The notes under the pieces were generated by a model. It saw only the letters and a program-made list of their open reading frames with translations. It ran no database searches and was not told where the DNA came from. From the NCBI GenBank assembly GCA_905210085.1, contig CAJLVJ010000059.1, positions 1-9,936 on the forward strand: a DNA stretch of 9,936 nucleotides, given 5' to 3'. Numbering within the stretch: position 1 is the stretch's first letter; every line of letters starts with the position of its first letter. A program made the position numbers and the translations under genes. Positions 1 through 5,750 of the stretch are shown here, in pieces. Origin of the DNA: an uncultured Collinsella sp. GTDB lineage: Bacteria; Actinomycetota; Coriobacteriia; Coriobacteriales; Coriobacteriaceae.

Positions 1-5
1 GAAGC

Positions 6-929
6 ATGCTCATTGCATTGCAGGGCGCCGTTTCGCAGGGCGTCCTCTGGGGCATCATGGTGCTCGGCGTGTTTATCACGTTCCGCCTGCTCGACATCCC
101 CGATATGACCTGCGACGGCAGCTTTGCCCTCGGCGGCTGCGTTTGCGCCGTGCTCATCGTCAACAATAACGTCGACCCCTTGCTCGCCGTGCTGGCCGGC
201 ATGTGCGCCGGTGCCATCGCGGGCGCCGTCACGGGCATCTTGACCACCGTCTTTGAGATTCCCGCAATCCTCGCCGGAATCCTTACGCAGATCAGTCTGT
301 GGTCCATCAACCTGCGCATCATGGGCAAATCCAACACGCCCATCCTTGCCAAGGGCACCATCTTCTCATCCGTCAGCCACATGACGGGCCTGCCGCAGTC
401 CACCGTTGCCATCATCCTGGGCATTGTGCTGGCCGTGGCCATCGTCGCCATCCTGTACTGGTTCTTCGGCACCGAGATCGGCTCGGCACTGCGTGCCACC
501 GGCAACAACGAGTACATGATCCGCGCCCTGGGCGTCAACACCAACTCCACCAAGATGATCGCCCTCGTGCTCTCCAACGCCCTCATCGGCCTTTCGGGCG
601 CGCTCATCTGCCAGAGCCAGAAGTACGCCGACATTGGCATGGGCACCGGTGCCATCGTTATCGGTCTTGCCGCCATTGTTATCGGCGAGGTGCTCGGCCG
701 CCTGCTGCCCGGCGGTCTGACGCAGTTTAGCGTCCGCCTGGCCTCTGCCGTCTTTGGCTCCGTGGTCTACTTCCTCATCCGCGCCATCGTGCTGCAGCTG
801 GGCATGGACGCCAACGACATGAAGCTGCTCTCCGCCGTAATTGTCGCTGTGGCCCTGTGTGTGCCCGTGGTTTGGGAGCGCTACAAGCTCCGCAGCTCCT
901 ATACGAGGGGAGATGAGGCAGATGCTTAA
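6..929 (+). CDS. ABC importer permease, TrpXYZ/COG4120 type
   Basis: This is the integral membrane subunit of an ABC importer in the family that includes the putative tryptophan transporter TrpXYZ (COG4120, related to branched-chain amino acid permeases). The 307-residue product is almost entirely hydrophobic, with about eight predicted membrane segments. Near the N-terminus it has the family pattern FRLLDIPDMTCDGSFALGG (residues 26-44). A cytoplasmic coupling loop, ATGNNEYMIRALGVNT (164-179), should contact the ATPase. The ATG at 6 fits the family's usual N-terminus, but its ribosome binding site lies outside the window. The stop overlaps the next gene, so the two are co-translated. The substrate-binding lipoprotein gene is probably just upstream. 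The substrate (tryptophan or another small amine or amino acid) cannot be read from the permease alone, because any T-box or other leader is out of view. Confidence 0.88.
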   Translation: MLIALQGAVSQGVLWGIMVLGVFITFRLLDIPDMTCDGSFALGGCVCAVLIVNNNVDPLLAVLAGMCAGAIAGAVTGILTTVFEIPAILAGILTQISLWSINLRIMGKSNTPILAKGTIFSSVSHMTGLPQSTVAIILGIVLAVAIVAILYWFFGTEIGSALRATGNNEYMIRALGVNTNSTKMIALVLSNALIGLSGALICQSQKYADIGMGTGAIVIGLAAIVIGEVLGRLLPGGLTQFSVRLASAVFGSVVYFLIRAIVLQLGMDANDMKLLSAVIVAVALCVPVVWERYKLRSSYTRGDEADA

Positions 930-1716
930 GCTCTCGCACGTCAAAAAGACCTTTAACAAGGGCACCGTCACCGAGAAGCGCGCGCTCACCGGCGTCGATC
1001 TCACCCTTAACGACGGCGACTTTGTAACCGTGATCGGCGGCAACGGCGCCGGCAAGTCCACGCTGCTCAACATGATCGCCGGCGTGTATCCGCTCGATTC
1101 GGGTGTCATCGAGCTCGACGGCAACGATATCTCGCGTCTGAGCGAGTCGCAGCGCGCCAAGTACCTGGGCCGTGTGTTCCAGGACCCCATGCGCGGCACC
1201 GCAGCCGACATGCAGATTGCCGAGAATCTGGCCCTCGCCAAGCGCCGCGGCCAGCGTCGCGGTCTTTCGTGGGGCGTCACCAAGGCCGAGAAGGACGAGT
1301 ACGTTGAACTGCTCAAGCGCTTGGACCTTGGCCTGGACACACGCCTCAACGCCAAGGTCGGCCTGCTCTCGGGCGGCCAGCGCCAGGCACTCACCCTGCT
1401 GATGGCCACGCTCACCAAGCCGCGTCTGCTGCTGCTCGACGAGCACACGGCGGCCCTCGACCCCAAGACGGCATCGAAGGTGCTCAACCTGACCGAGGAG
1501 ATTGTCGACGAGAACCACCTGACCACGCTCATGGTCACGCACAACATGAACGACGCCATCCGTCTGGGCAACCGTCTGATCATGATGCACGAGGGCCACG
1601 TGATCTACGACGTGGCGGGCGATGAGAAAAAGTCGCTCACCGTGGCCGACCTGCTGCAGAAGTTCGAGGAGGTCTCGGGCGGCGAGCTCGCCAACGACCG
1701 CATGCTGCTGAGCTAA
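922..1716 (+). CDS. ABC importer ATP-binding protein
   Basis: This is the cytoplasmic ATPase that powers the importer encoded just upstream. All the ABC motifs are present in a 264-residue protein: Walker A GGNGAGKST (39-47), Q-loop VFQDP (85-89), signature LSGGQRQ (149-155), Walker B LLLLDEH with D173 and E174, and the switch histidine H207 in VTHN. The N-terminus MLKLSHVKKTFNKGT is typical of TrpZ-like ATPases. I chose the ATG at 922 because AGGGGAG at 906-912 lies 9 nt upstream. The in-frame ATG at 913 is only two codons after the end of the permease's last arginine stretch and has no spacer to that Shine-Dalgarno. The 8-nt overlap with the permease indicates translational coupling. The glutamate after the Walker B aspartate is intact, so it should hydrolyse ATP. 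Confidence 0.92.
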   Translation: MLKLSHVKKTFNKGTVTEKRALTGVDLTLNDGDFVTVIGGNGAGKSTLLNMIAGVYPLDSGVIELDGNDISRLSESQRAKYLGRVFQDPMRGTAADMQIAENLALAKRRGQRRGLSWGVTKAEKDEYVELLKRLDLGLDTRLNAKVGLLSGGQRQALTLLMATLTKPRLLLLDEHTAALDPKTASKVLNLTEEIVDENHLTTLMVTHNMNDAIRLGNRLIMMHEGHVIYDVAGDEKKSLTVADLLQKFEEVSGGELANDRMLLS

Positions 1717-1724
1717 CGACCTAG

Positions 1725-1766
1725 AAAACCACCACAAAGGGGACAGGCACCTTTGTGGTGGTTTTT
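1725..1766 (+). repeat. Palindromic repeat copy 1, also a terminator-like hairpin
   Basis: A perfect 16-bp inverted repeat (1725-1740 with 1750-1765) closes a 9-nt loop, GGACAGGCA, and ends in five Ts. The strand-specific core is GGGGACAGGCACC (1739-1751). It starts 8 nt after the ATPase stop codon and could terminate that operon. The first 40 nt (1725-1764) are identical to copy 2 at 2744-2783, and copy 3 lies inverted at 5621-5664. The shape is REP/BIME-like: palindromic arms with a polar core, placed at gene 3' ends. No transposase gene is visible here. Confidence 0.9.
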
Positions 1767-1788
1767 GTTAAGGACTAAGGAGGCTGCC

Positions 1789-1851
1789 ATGAAAAGATTC
1801 GTCCCCCGCCTTGCGTTAACCGCCGCGTTAATCTGGAAGCGCCGCCGCTAA
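1789..1851 (+). pseudogene. Truncated signal-peptide-like reading frame (20 codons)
   Basis: A very strong ribosome binding site, AAGGAGG (1777-1783), precedes an ATG that opens only 20 codons, encoding MKRFVPRLALTAALIWKRRR. The first part looks like the n- and h-regions of a secretion signal: two basic residues, then a hydrophobic run. The frame then ends abruptly in an arginine-rich tail and a stop, and a rho-independent terminator follows 54 nt later. I infer that this is the 5' stump of a secreted-protein or lipoprotein gene whose body was deleted down to its own terminator. A genuine short leader peptide is the alternative. I do not recognise the parent gene. Confidence 0.4.
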
Positions 1852-1904
1852 GCTACACCGCCGGGCCTTGCAGCCCCGCCGTGCAGACCTTATATCAAGC
1901 ACAG

Positions 1905-1935
1905 AAGCCCGTCCGATGTGATCGAACGGGCTTTT
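1905..1935 (+). terminator. Rho-independent terminator upstream of the mscS-type gene
   Basis: A 13-bp stem with one mismatch (1905-1917 with 1921-1933), GC-rich at its base, closes a GTG triloop and runs into four Ts (1932-1935). It sits after the truncated reading frame and 42 nt before the channel gene. It therefore isolates the channel from upstream transcription, and is probably the original 3' end of the deleted gene. Confidence 0.75.
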
Positions 1936-1941
1936 GGTGGG

Positions 1942-1947
1942 TATCAT
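1942..1947 (+). promoter_or_regulatory. Possible -10 element for the mscS-type gene
   Basis: TATCAT lies just after the terminator, with the expected start of transcription near 1954, a few bases before the ribosome binding site at 1962-1968. A similar stretch (TACCATGGTT) occurs ahead of the gene at 2840. No convincing -35 is present, so this rests on position and resemblance only. Confidence 0.25.
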
Positions 1948-1977
1948 GGTTGGACGATTATGAGGAGGTTTCCCCAC

Positions 1978-2745
1978 ATGGAATTGTTTGAACCGATTCT
2001 TCATTTCTTTGAGCAACGGTGGGTCCACAACATCATCTGGGCCGTCATCTTGGTAATAGGCACCGCCATCGCCACCAAGGTCGTATCCAAGACCCTGCGC
2101 CACCTGCTCAACCGCGACGACAACCCGCTTCCGGCATCGAGCATCTTCATCAACATCGCGCGCGCCATCATCTGGATGATTGGCGGCAGCTTTATCCTCG
2201 ACAATTGCTTTGGCATTAATGCAAACGCCCTCGTCGCCGCTCTTGGCGTCGGCGGCATCGCCATCTCGCTCGGCTTTCAGGACACGCTGTCAAACCTTAT
2301 CGGTGGCATGCAGGTGACCTTTATGGGCATCATCAAGCCCGGCGACAATATCGAGGTCGGCGGCGTGTCGGGCGTGGTCCAAGACATCACCTGGCGCCAT
2401 ACGACCATCGAGGACGCCTGCGGGCAAACCATCATCGTCCCCAACTCCAACATCTCCAAGAACACGCTCGTGCATTTGATGCCCTTTGGGCGCGTTGCCG
2501 TGCCCGTCGCGGTCAAGGACACGTCCAAGTGGGCTTCACTGGACGCGCTGGCAGATGAACTCACCGACGCCACCAAGGCCGCCGTGCTTCCCATCTCGAG
2601 CTTTGACAAGGAGCCGTATGTGCTCTTTAGCGAGATCGGCGACTTTGGCATCAAGGGCAAGATCATCTTTATCGTCAGTGACGACAGCACCACCTTTACG
2701 GCAGCCGACGCCTGCATCCGCGCCATCGCCCCCATCATCGCCTAA
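1978..2745 (+). CDS. Small-conductance mechanosensitive channel, MscS family
   Basis: The 255-residue product is a cytoplasmic-membrane channel that opens under membrane tension and lets solutes out during hypo-osmotic shock. It has two N-terminal membrane helices (about 17-34 and 57-77), then the pore-lining TM3 with the MscS glycine/alanine pattern ALVAALGVGGIAISLGFQD (84-102). The following SNLIGGMQVTF leads into the beta domain (about 118-167: GDNIEVGGVSG, TIIVPNSNIS). An alpha/beta C-terminal domain of about 85 residues completes it. The length matches minimal MscS proteins. I chose the ATG at 1978 because GAGGAGG (1962-1968) lies 9 nt upstream. The longer frame from GTG 1918 begins inside a terminator loop. 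It appears monocistronic, flanked by a terminator upstream and repeat copy 2 at its stop codon. Confidence 0.93.
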   Translation: MELFEPILHFFEQRWVHNIIWAVILVIGTAIATKVVSKTLRHLLNRDDNPLPASSIFINIARAIIWMIGGSFILDNCFGINANALVAALGVGGIAISLGFQDTLSNLIGGMQVTFMGIIKPGDNIEVGGVSGVVQDITWRHTTIEDACGQTIIVPNSNISKNTLVHLMPFGRVAVPVAVKDTSKWASLDALADELTDATKAAVLPISSFDKEPYVLFSEIGDFGIKGKIIFIVSDDSTTFTAADACIRAIAPIIA

Positions 2746-2783
2746 AACCACCACAAAGGGGACAGGCACCTTTGTGGTGGTTT
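2744..2783 (+). repeat. Palindromic repeat copy 2
   Basis: Forty bases identical to 1725-1764. A perfect 15-bp inverted repeat (2745-2759 with 2769-2783) encloses GGACAGGCA, with the core GGGGACAGGCACC at 2758-2770. Its first two As are the last two bases of the channel gene's TAA stop, so the repeat abuts or forms the stop codon. The T tract is shorter than in copy 1 (three Ts, then CG), so termination may be weaker. The right arm overlaps the place where a -35 for the next gene would fall. Confidence 0.9.
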
Positions 2784-2790
2784 CGCATCG

Positions 2791-2799
2791 TGGTACCAT
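2791..2799 (+). promoter_or_regulatory. Possible extended -10 ahead of the BMP-like gene
   Basis: TGGTACCAT fits an extended -10 (TGn plus TACCAT), with expected initiation near 2806 and the ribosome binding site at 2825-2831. With a 17-nt spacer, the -35 position would fall at 2771-2776 (TTTGTG), in the right arm of repeat copy 2. The match is weak. Confidence 0.25.
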
Positions 2800-2839
2800 G
2801 GTTCATATCGTTGTTTAAACGACTAAGGGAGTAGACACC

Positions 2840-4756
2840 ATGGAAGAGGCCTATCGTCAAGCACGCAAGCGCGGCGAGCAGGGACGCCGTCGCGCCATCA
2901 GCCAAAGCGAGCACCCGTACCTTACGGACCTCGACGGCCTCGTTTCCCAACTCCCCTTAGGCCAGCGAGAGAGCGTCGGCCTGAGGGACATTCCGCTCGA
3001 AATGGTCGTCGGCACGGTTACCAAGGGCCGTCAGTCCGCCTTTTCGTGCAACTTTATGCCCCTGCTGCCGTTTAGCACCGAATTCGCCCGCAAGTGGTCC
3101 AACCTCTACGACATTCAGGTAACCGAGGGCTATCGCGACCCCATCATCGTCACCGAGTTCATGCATCGGTTCTACGTCCAGGAGGGCAACAAGCGCGTCA
3201 GCGTCCTCAAATTCCTGGACGCCCCGACGGTTTCGGCCAAGGTCACCCGTCTCTACCCCGGCAAATGGGATTCCGTCGAAAGCCGCCTGTACGGCGAGTT
3301 CTGCGCGTTTTGGCGCGTCTGTCCCCTATACGAGATCGAGTTCTCGCGTGAGGGAAGCTACGAAACACTCGCCAAGATGCTCGGTCAGAACCTTATCAAA
3401 AAATGGCCGCGGAAAAAGGTCGACTGCCTGCGCCACACCTTCCTACTCTTTAAGCGTGCCTACCTTCGCGCGGGCGGCGACCACCTGGACATTACGCCCG
3501 CCGACGCCATGCTCGTCTACCTCAATGTGTACAACCAGGACCGCCTGCTGGATACGCCGACGGATATCGTCGTAAACCGCCTGTGCAAGATTTGGCGTGA
3601 GTTGGTCATTGCCGGCAAAAATGACGAGGACAAGGTCGATCTTGTCGAGGCACCGAGCGTCGATGAGGAGGAGTCGCCCGCCAAGTCCACCTCCGGCGTG
3701 TTCAACTTCTTTATGGGAAAGACCGTTTATTCGGCGGCCAACCCTCTGCGCATCGCCTTTATCCATGAATTCCCCTGTGCATCGTCGAGCTGGGACAGCC
3801 TGCACGACCAAGGGCGCCAGTATCTCGACGAGCACTTTGGCGGCATCGTGCGCACCGAGGCATTCGAGGACTGCCACGATCCGGACGTGTTCTACGCCGC
3901 CGTGGAGACCGCCGTCAAGCACGGGGCGAAGGCCATCTTCTCGACTTCACACCGCCTGATGGAATATACGCTCAGGGCCGCCGTTGAGTATCCCCAGGTG
4001 CGATTCCTCAACTGCTCCATCGGCCTTCCCCACCAAAGCGTGCGTTCGTACTTTGGCAAGATGTACGAGGCCAAGTTCCTGCTGGGCGCCCTTGCCGCCA
4101 GCATGGCGGACAACCATCGCATTGATTACCACGCATCGGTCTTCGCCTCGGGCGCACTCAGCGAAATCAACGCCTTTGCGATTGGCGCCTCGTTGCTCGA
4201 TCCCCGCGCGCAGGTAATCCTCACCTGGGGCGATGTGCCCGCCGGCGGTCTTGCCGAGGCCATGTGCCGCGAAGGCGTGAGTGTTATGACCGGCGCTGAC
4301 ATGTCAAAGTCGCTCGAAGACCCTACGGCCTACGGACTCCACCGCCTGGTCGGTGGCAAGGTTACCGGCATTGCCATGCCGGTATGGAACTGGGGCCGAT
4401 ACTACGAGCTTATCGTGCGCAGCTTGCTGCATGGCACGTGGGACGAGACCAGCGACGACAGCCAGGTTCGCGCCGTCAATTACTGGTATGGCATGAGCTC
4501 GGGCGTCATCGACATTCGCTACGCTCCGGGCCTGCCCTATCAGACGCGCAAGCTCGTTCAGCTGCTCCGCAATGGCATCGTCGAGGGTTCCATCAATCCA
4601 TTTGGCGGCGAACTCCATAGCCAAGACGGCGTGGTGCAGATCGAGGGCTTTCCCCCGCTGCCGAGCACGCAAATCGTCGAGATGGACTGGCTGGCCGACA
4701 ACGTGGTAGGCGCCATTCCGCAGCCCAACGATGAGCCGAAAGTTCGCGCCCTATGA
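2840..4756 (+). CDS. Cytosolic ParB/sulfiredoxin-like and BMP (PnrA-like) two-domain protein
   Basis: This 638-residue protein has no signal peptide or lipobox (it starts MEEAYRQARKRGEQ), so it should stay in the cytoplasm, unlike ordinary BMP/PnrA nucleoside-binding lipoproteins. Residues about 50-140 resemble a ParB/sulfiredoxin fold: PIIVTEFMHRFYVQEGNKRV (101-120) then SVLKFLDAP, where EGNKR matches the GERR-type nucleotide-contacting motif. Residues 140-260 look helical and a charged linker follows (about 258-285). From about 302 a BMP-type periplasmic-binding fold begins (NPLRIAFIHE), with the family's hinge region at YFGKMYEAKFLLGALAAS (404-421), VFASG and WGDVPAG. AAGGGAG (2825-2831) supports the ATG at 2840. 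The stop overlaps the start of the phosphoesterase gene by 4 nt. Ligand and role are unknown; a nucleoside or nucleotide-derived ligand is an inference from the family. Confidence 0.82.
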   Translation: MEEAYRQARKRGEQGRRRAISQSEHPYLTDLDGLVSQLPLGQRESVGLRDIPLEMVVGTVTKGRQSAFSCNFMPLLPFSTEFARKWSNLYDIQVTEGYRDPIIVTEFMHRFYVQEGNKRVSVLKFLDAPTVSAKVTRLYPGKWDSVESRLYGEFCAFWRVCPLYEIEFSREGSYETLAKMLGQNLIKKWPRKKVDCLRHTFLLFKRAYLRAGGDHLDITPADAMLVYLNVYNQDRLLDTPTDIVVNRLCKIWRELVIAGKNDEDKVDLVEAPSVDEEESPAKSTSGVFNFFMGKTVYSAANPLRIAFIHEFPCASSSWDSLHDQGRQYLDEHFGGIVRTEAFEDCHDPDVFYAAVETAVKHGAKAIFSTSHRLMEYTLRAAVEYPQVRFLNCSIGLPHQSVRSYFGKMYEAKFLLGALAASMADNHRIDYHASVFASGALSEINAFAIGASLLDPRAQVILTWGDVPAGGLAEAMCREGVSVMTGADMSKSLEDPTAYGLHRLVGGKVTGIAMPVWNWGRYYELIVRSLLHGTWDETSDDSQVRAVNYWYGMSSGVIDIRYAPGLPYQTRKLVQLLRNGIVEGSINPFGGELHSQDGVVQIEGFPPLPSTQIVEMDWLADNVVGAIPQPNDEPKVRAL

Positions 4757-5463
4757 AGATCCTTGCCGTAGCCGATACCGAAGAACGATGCCTTTGGGAG
4801 TGTTTTCGCAAGGAACGCTTTGAGGGTATCGACCTGATTTTGTCCGCCGGCGATCTGGACCCGGACTATCTTGAGTTTTTGGTCACCGTCATCAACAAAC
4901 CGCTCATCTACGTGCGCGGCAATCACGATGACCGCTATGCACGTCATGCACCGGGCGGCTGTATCTGCGTCGAAGACACCGTGTACGTGTATCGCGGCGT
5001 CCGCATTGCGGGGCTTGGCGGCTCCATGCGCTACCGAGATGGCGCCAACATGTACACCGAGCGCGAGATGGCCAAGCGCGTGCGCAAGCTGTCACACAAA
5101 GTGAGTATGGTCGGCGGCTGCGATATCCTGCTCACTCACGCGCCCGCCGCCGGCGTGGGCGATCTGGATGATCTGCCGCATCGAGGATTCGAATGCTTTA
5201 ACACGGCGCTTGAGTCCTGGGGGGCCGACTACATGGTGCACGGGCATGTGCACCAATGCTATGGCCACGATTTTCAACGTGAGCGGCAACACACGTGCGG
5301 GACGACGATCATCAACGCCTGCGGTTATACGCAGTTTGAGCTGGACGAGGCGCGCTACCCCATCCGTGGCTGGCAGGCAGCTTGGCTCAATTCGCAAACT
5401 ATGCGCCGCGAGCTCAAGCGCCACGAGGCCATCGAGTCCTCAACCGCCAGAACACCCTGGTAA
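4753..5463 (+). CDS. Metallophosphoesterase with altered motif I
   Basis: A 236-residue calcineurin-like phosphoesterase, probably cytoplasmic and dinuclear-metal dependent, cleaving a phosphomono- or diester. Visible motifs are D8 in VADTEE (motif I), GD at 33-34 in SAGDLD, GNHDD (56-60), a GLGGS turn (87-91), THAP with H129, and GHVH (164-167). Motif I is D-x-E rather than the usual D-x-H: the histidine that normally ligates metal 1 is Glu10. All other ligand positions look intact, so activity with changed metal or substrate preference is plausible. The start ATG lies in ATGA, overlapping the upstream stop, so it is translationally coupled to the BMP-like protein and the two likely act together. 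The closest general class is YfcE/MJ0936-like; the substrate cannot be named. The last ~25 residues are polar and probably not part of the fold. Confidence 0.88.
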   Translation: MKILAVADTEERCLWECFRKERFEGIDLILSAGDLDPDYLEFLVTVINKPLIYVRGNHDDRYARHAPGGCICVEDTVYVYRGVRIAGLGGSMRYRDGANMYTEREMAKRVRKLSHKVSMVGGCDILLTHAPAAGVGDLDDLPHRGFECFNTALESWGADYMVHGHVHQCYGHDFQRERQHTCGTTIINACGYTQFELDEARYPIRGWQAAWLNSQTMRRELKRHEAIESSTARTPW

Positions 5464-5480
5464 CCACCTTTAAGGCTTGA

Positions 5481-5594
5481 CGCTGCGCCGGCCCCAAGCA
5501 CCCCATCTCGCCCCTCAAGCCGTCGCTCGCGTACCAAAGTACGCGTCGCTCCTCTTTCGGGACGACCTGGGGCACTTGGAACCGGCTCGCTGCG
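5481..5594 (-). other. Long imperfect palindrome, candidate structured RNA element
   Basis: This non-coding stretch folds into one extended hairpin. Outer stems are 5481-5491 with 5582-5594 (one mismatch and a 2-nt bulge). Next is 5492-5505 with 5568-5581, then 5508-5514 with 5559-5565, and finally an apical 7-bp stem (5528-5534 with 5539-5545) over a 4-nt loop. Five positions that are C-A or A-C mismatches on the plus strand (5492/5581, 5493/5580, 5499/5574, 5500/5573, 5511/5562) become G-U or U-G wobbles on the minus strand. Tandem G-A mismatches also appear on the minus strand at 5515-5516 opposite 5557-5558. This suggests a minus-strand RNA, or a decayed DNA palindrome or MITE. It shares an orientation with adjacent repeat copy 3 and may form one composite element with it. 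Confidence 0.5.
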
Positions 5595-5620
5595 ATGCCA
5601 TAACATTGACGCCAAAGTGC

Positions 5621-5664
5621 CCAAACCACCACAAAGGTGCCTGTCCCCGTTGTGGTGGTTTTGG
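5621..5664 (-). repeat. Palindromic repeat copy 3, inverted
   Basis: The same element as at 1725 and 2744 but on the opposite strand. The core GGGGACAGGCACC reads on the minus strand (plus positions 5636-5648). Arms of 12 bp (5623-5634 with 5650-5661) extend by two further G-C pairs across a one-base bulge. One arm base differs from copies 1 and 2 (CAAC instead of CAAA before the core), so the pairing next to the core is lost. It lies between the two convergent transcription units, 12 nt beyond the rplA terminator. Confidence 0.85.
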
Positions 5665-5676
5665 TCCGAGGCAGCA

Positions 5677-5713
5677 AGAAACCCGGACCTGCACGAGGCA
5701 GAACCGGGTTTCT
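5677..5713 (-). terminator. Bidirectional terminator between rplA and the phosphoesterase gene
   Basis: A perfect 10-bp stem AGAAACCCGG / CCGGGTTTCT (5677-5686 with 5704-5713) encloses a 17-nt loop that can add a small CTGC/GCAG stem. On either strand the right arm ends in TTTCT, so it can stop both the minus-strand rplK-rplA transcript, 37 nt past its stop codon, and plus-strand readthrough. Confidence 0.75.
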
Positions 5714-5750
5714 TTAGCAATGCTTGCTTTGCTCAGGCAGTAACTAGCAG

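Noticed and set aside
366..1583. 405-codon minus-strand frame, and the 320-codon frame at 775-1737, opposite the ABC genes
   Set aside because: Both are antisense to a permease and ATPase with all motifs intact, and their products show only Ser/Arg- or His/Gln-rich shadow composition.
1868..1896. TTGCAG, 17 nt, TATATC promoter-like pair before the terminator at 1905
   Set aside because: Transcription would start around 1903 and hit the terminator within about 30 nt. Without evidence of attenuation it is more likely chance.
1918..1977. Upstream GTG 1918 and ATG 1960 as starts of the MscS-type gene
   Set aside because: GTG 1918 lies in the loop of a terminator, and ATG 1960 overlaps the ribosome binding site that serves ATG 1978.
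1725..5664. CRISPR array interpretation of the three repeats
   Set aside because: Spacing is about 1.0 and 2.9 kb, there are genes between copies, one copy is inverted and no cas genes are present.
5477..5743. Plus-strand frames of 88-92 codons after the phosphoesterase gene
   Set aside because: They consist of the palindrome, repeat copy 3 and the terminator translated by chance.
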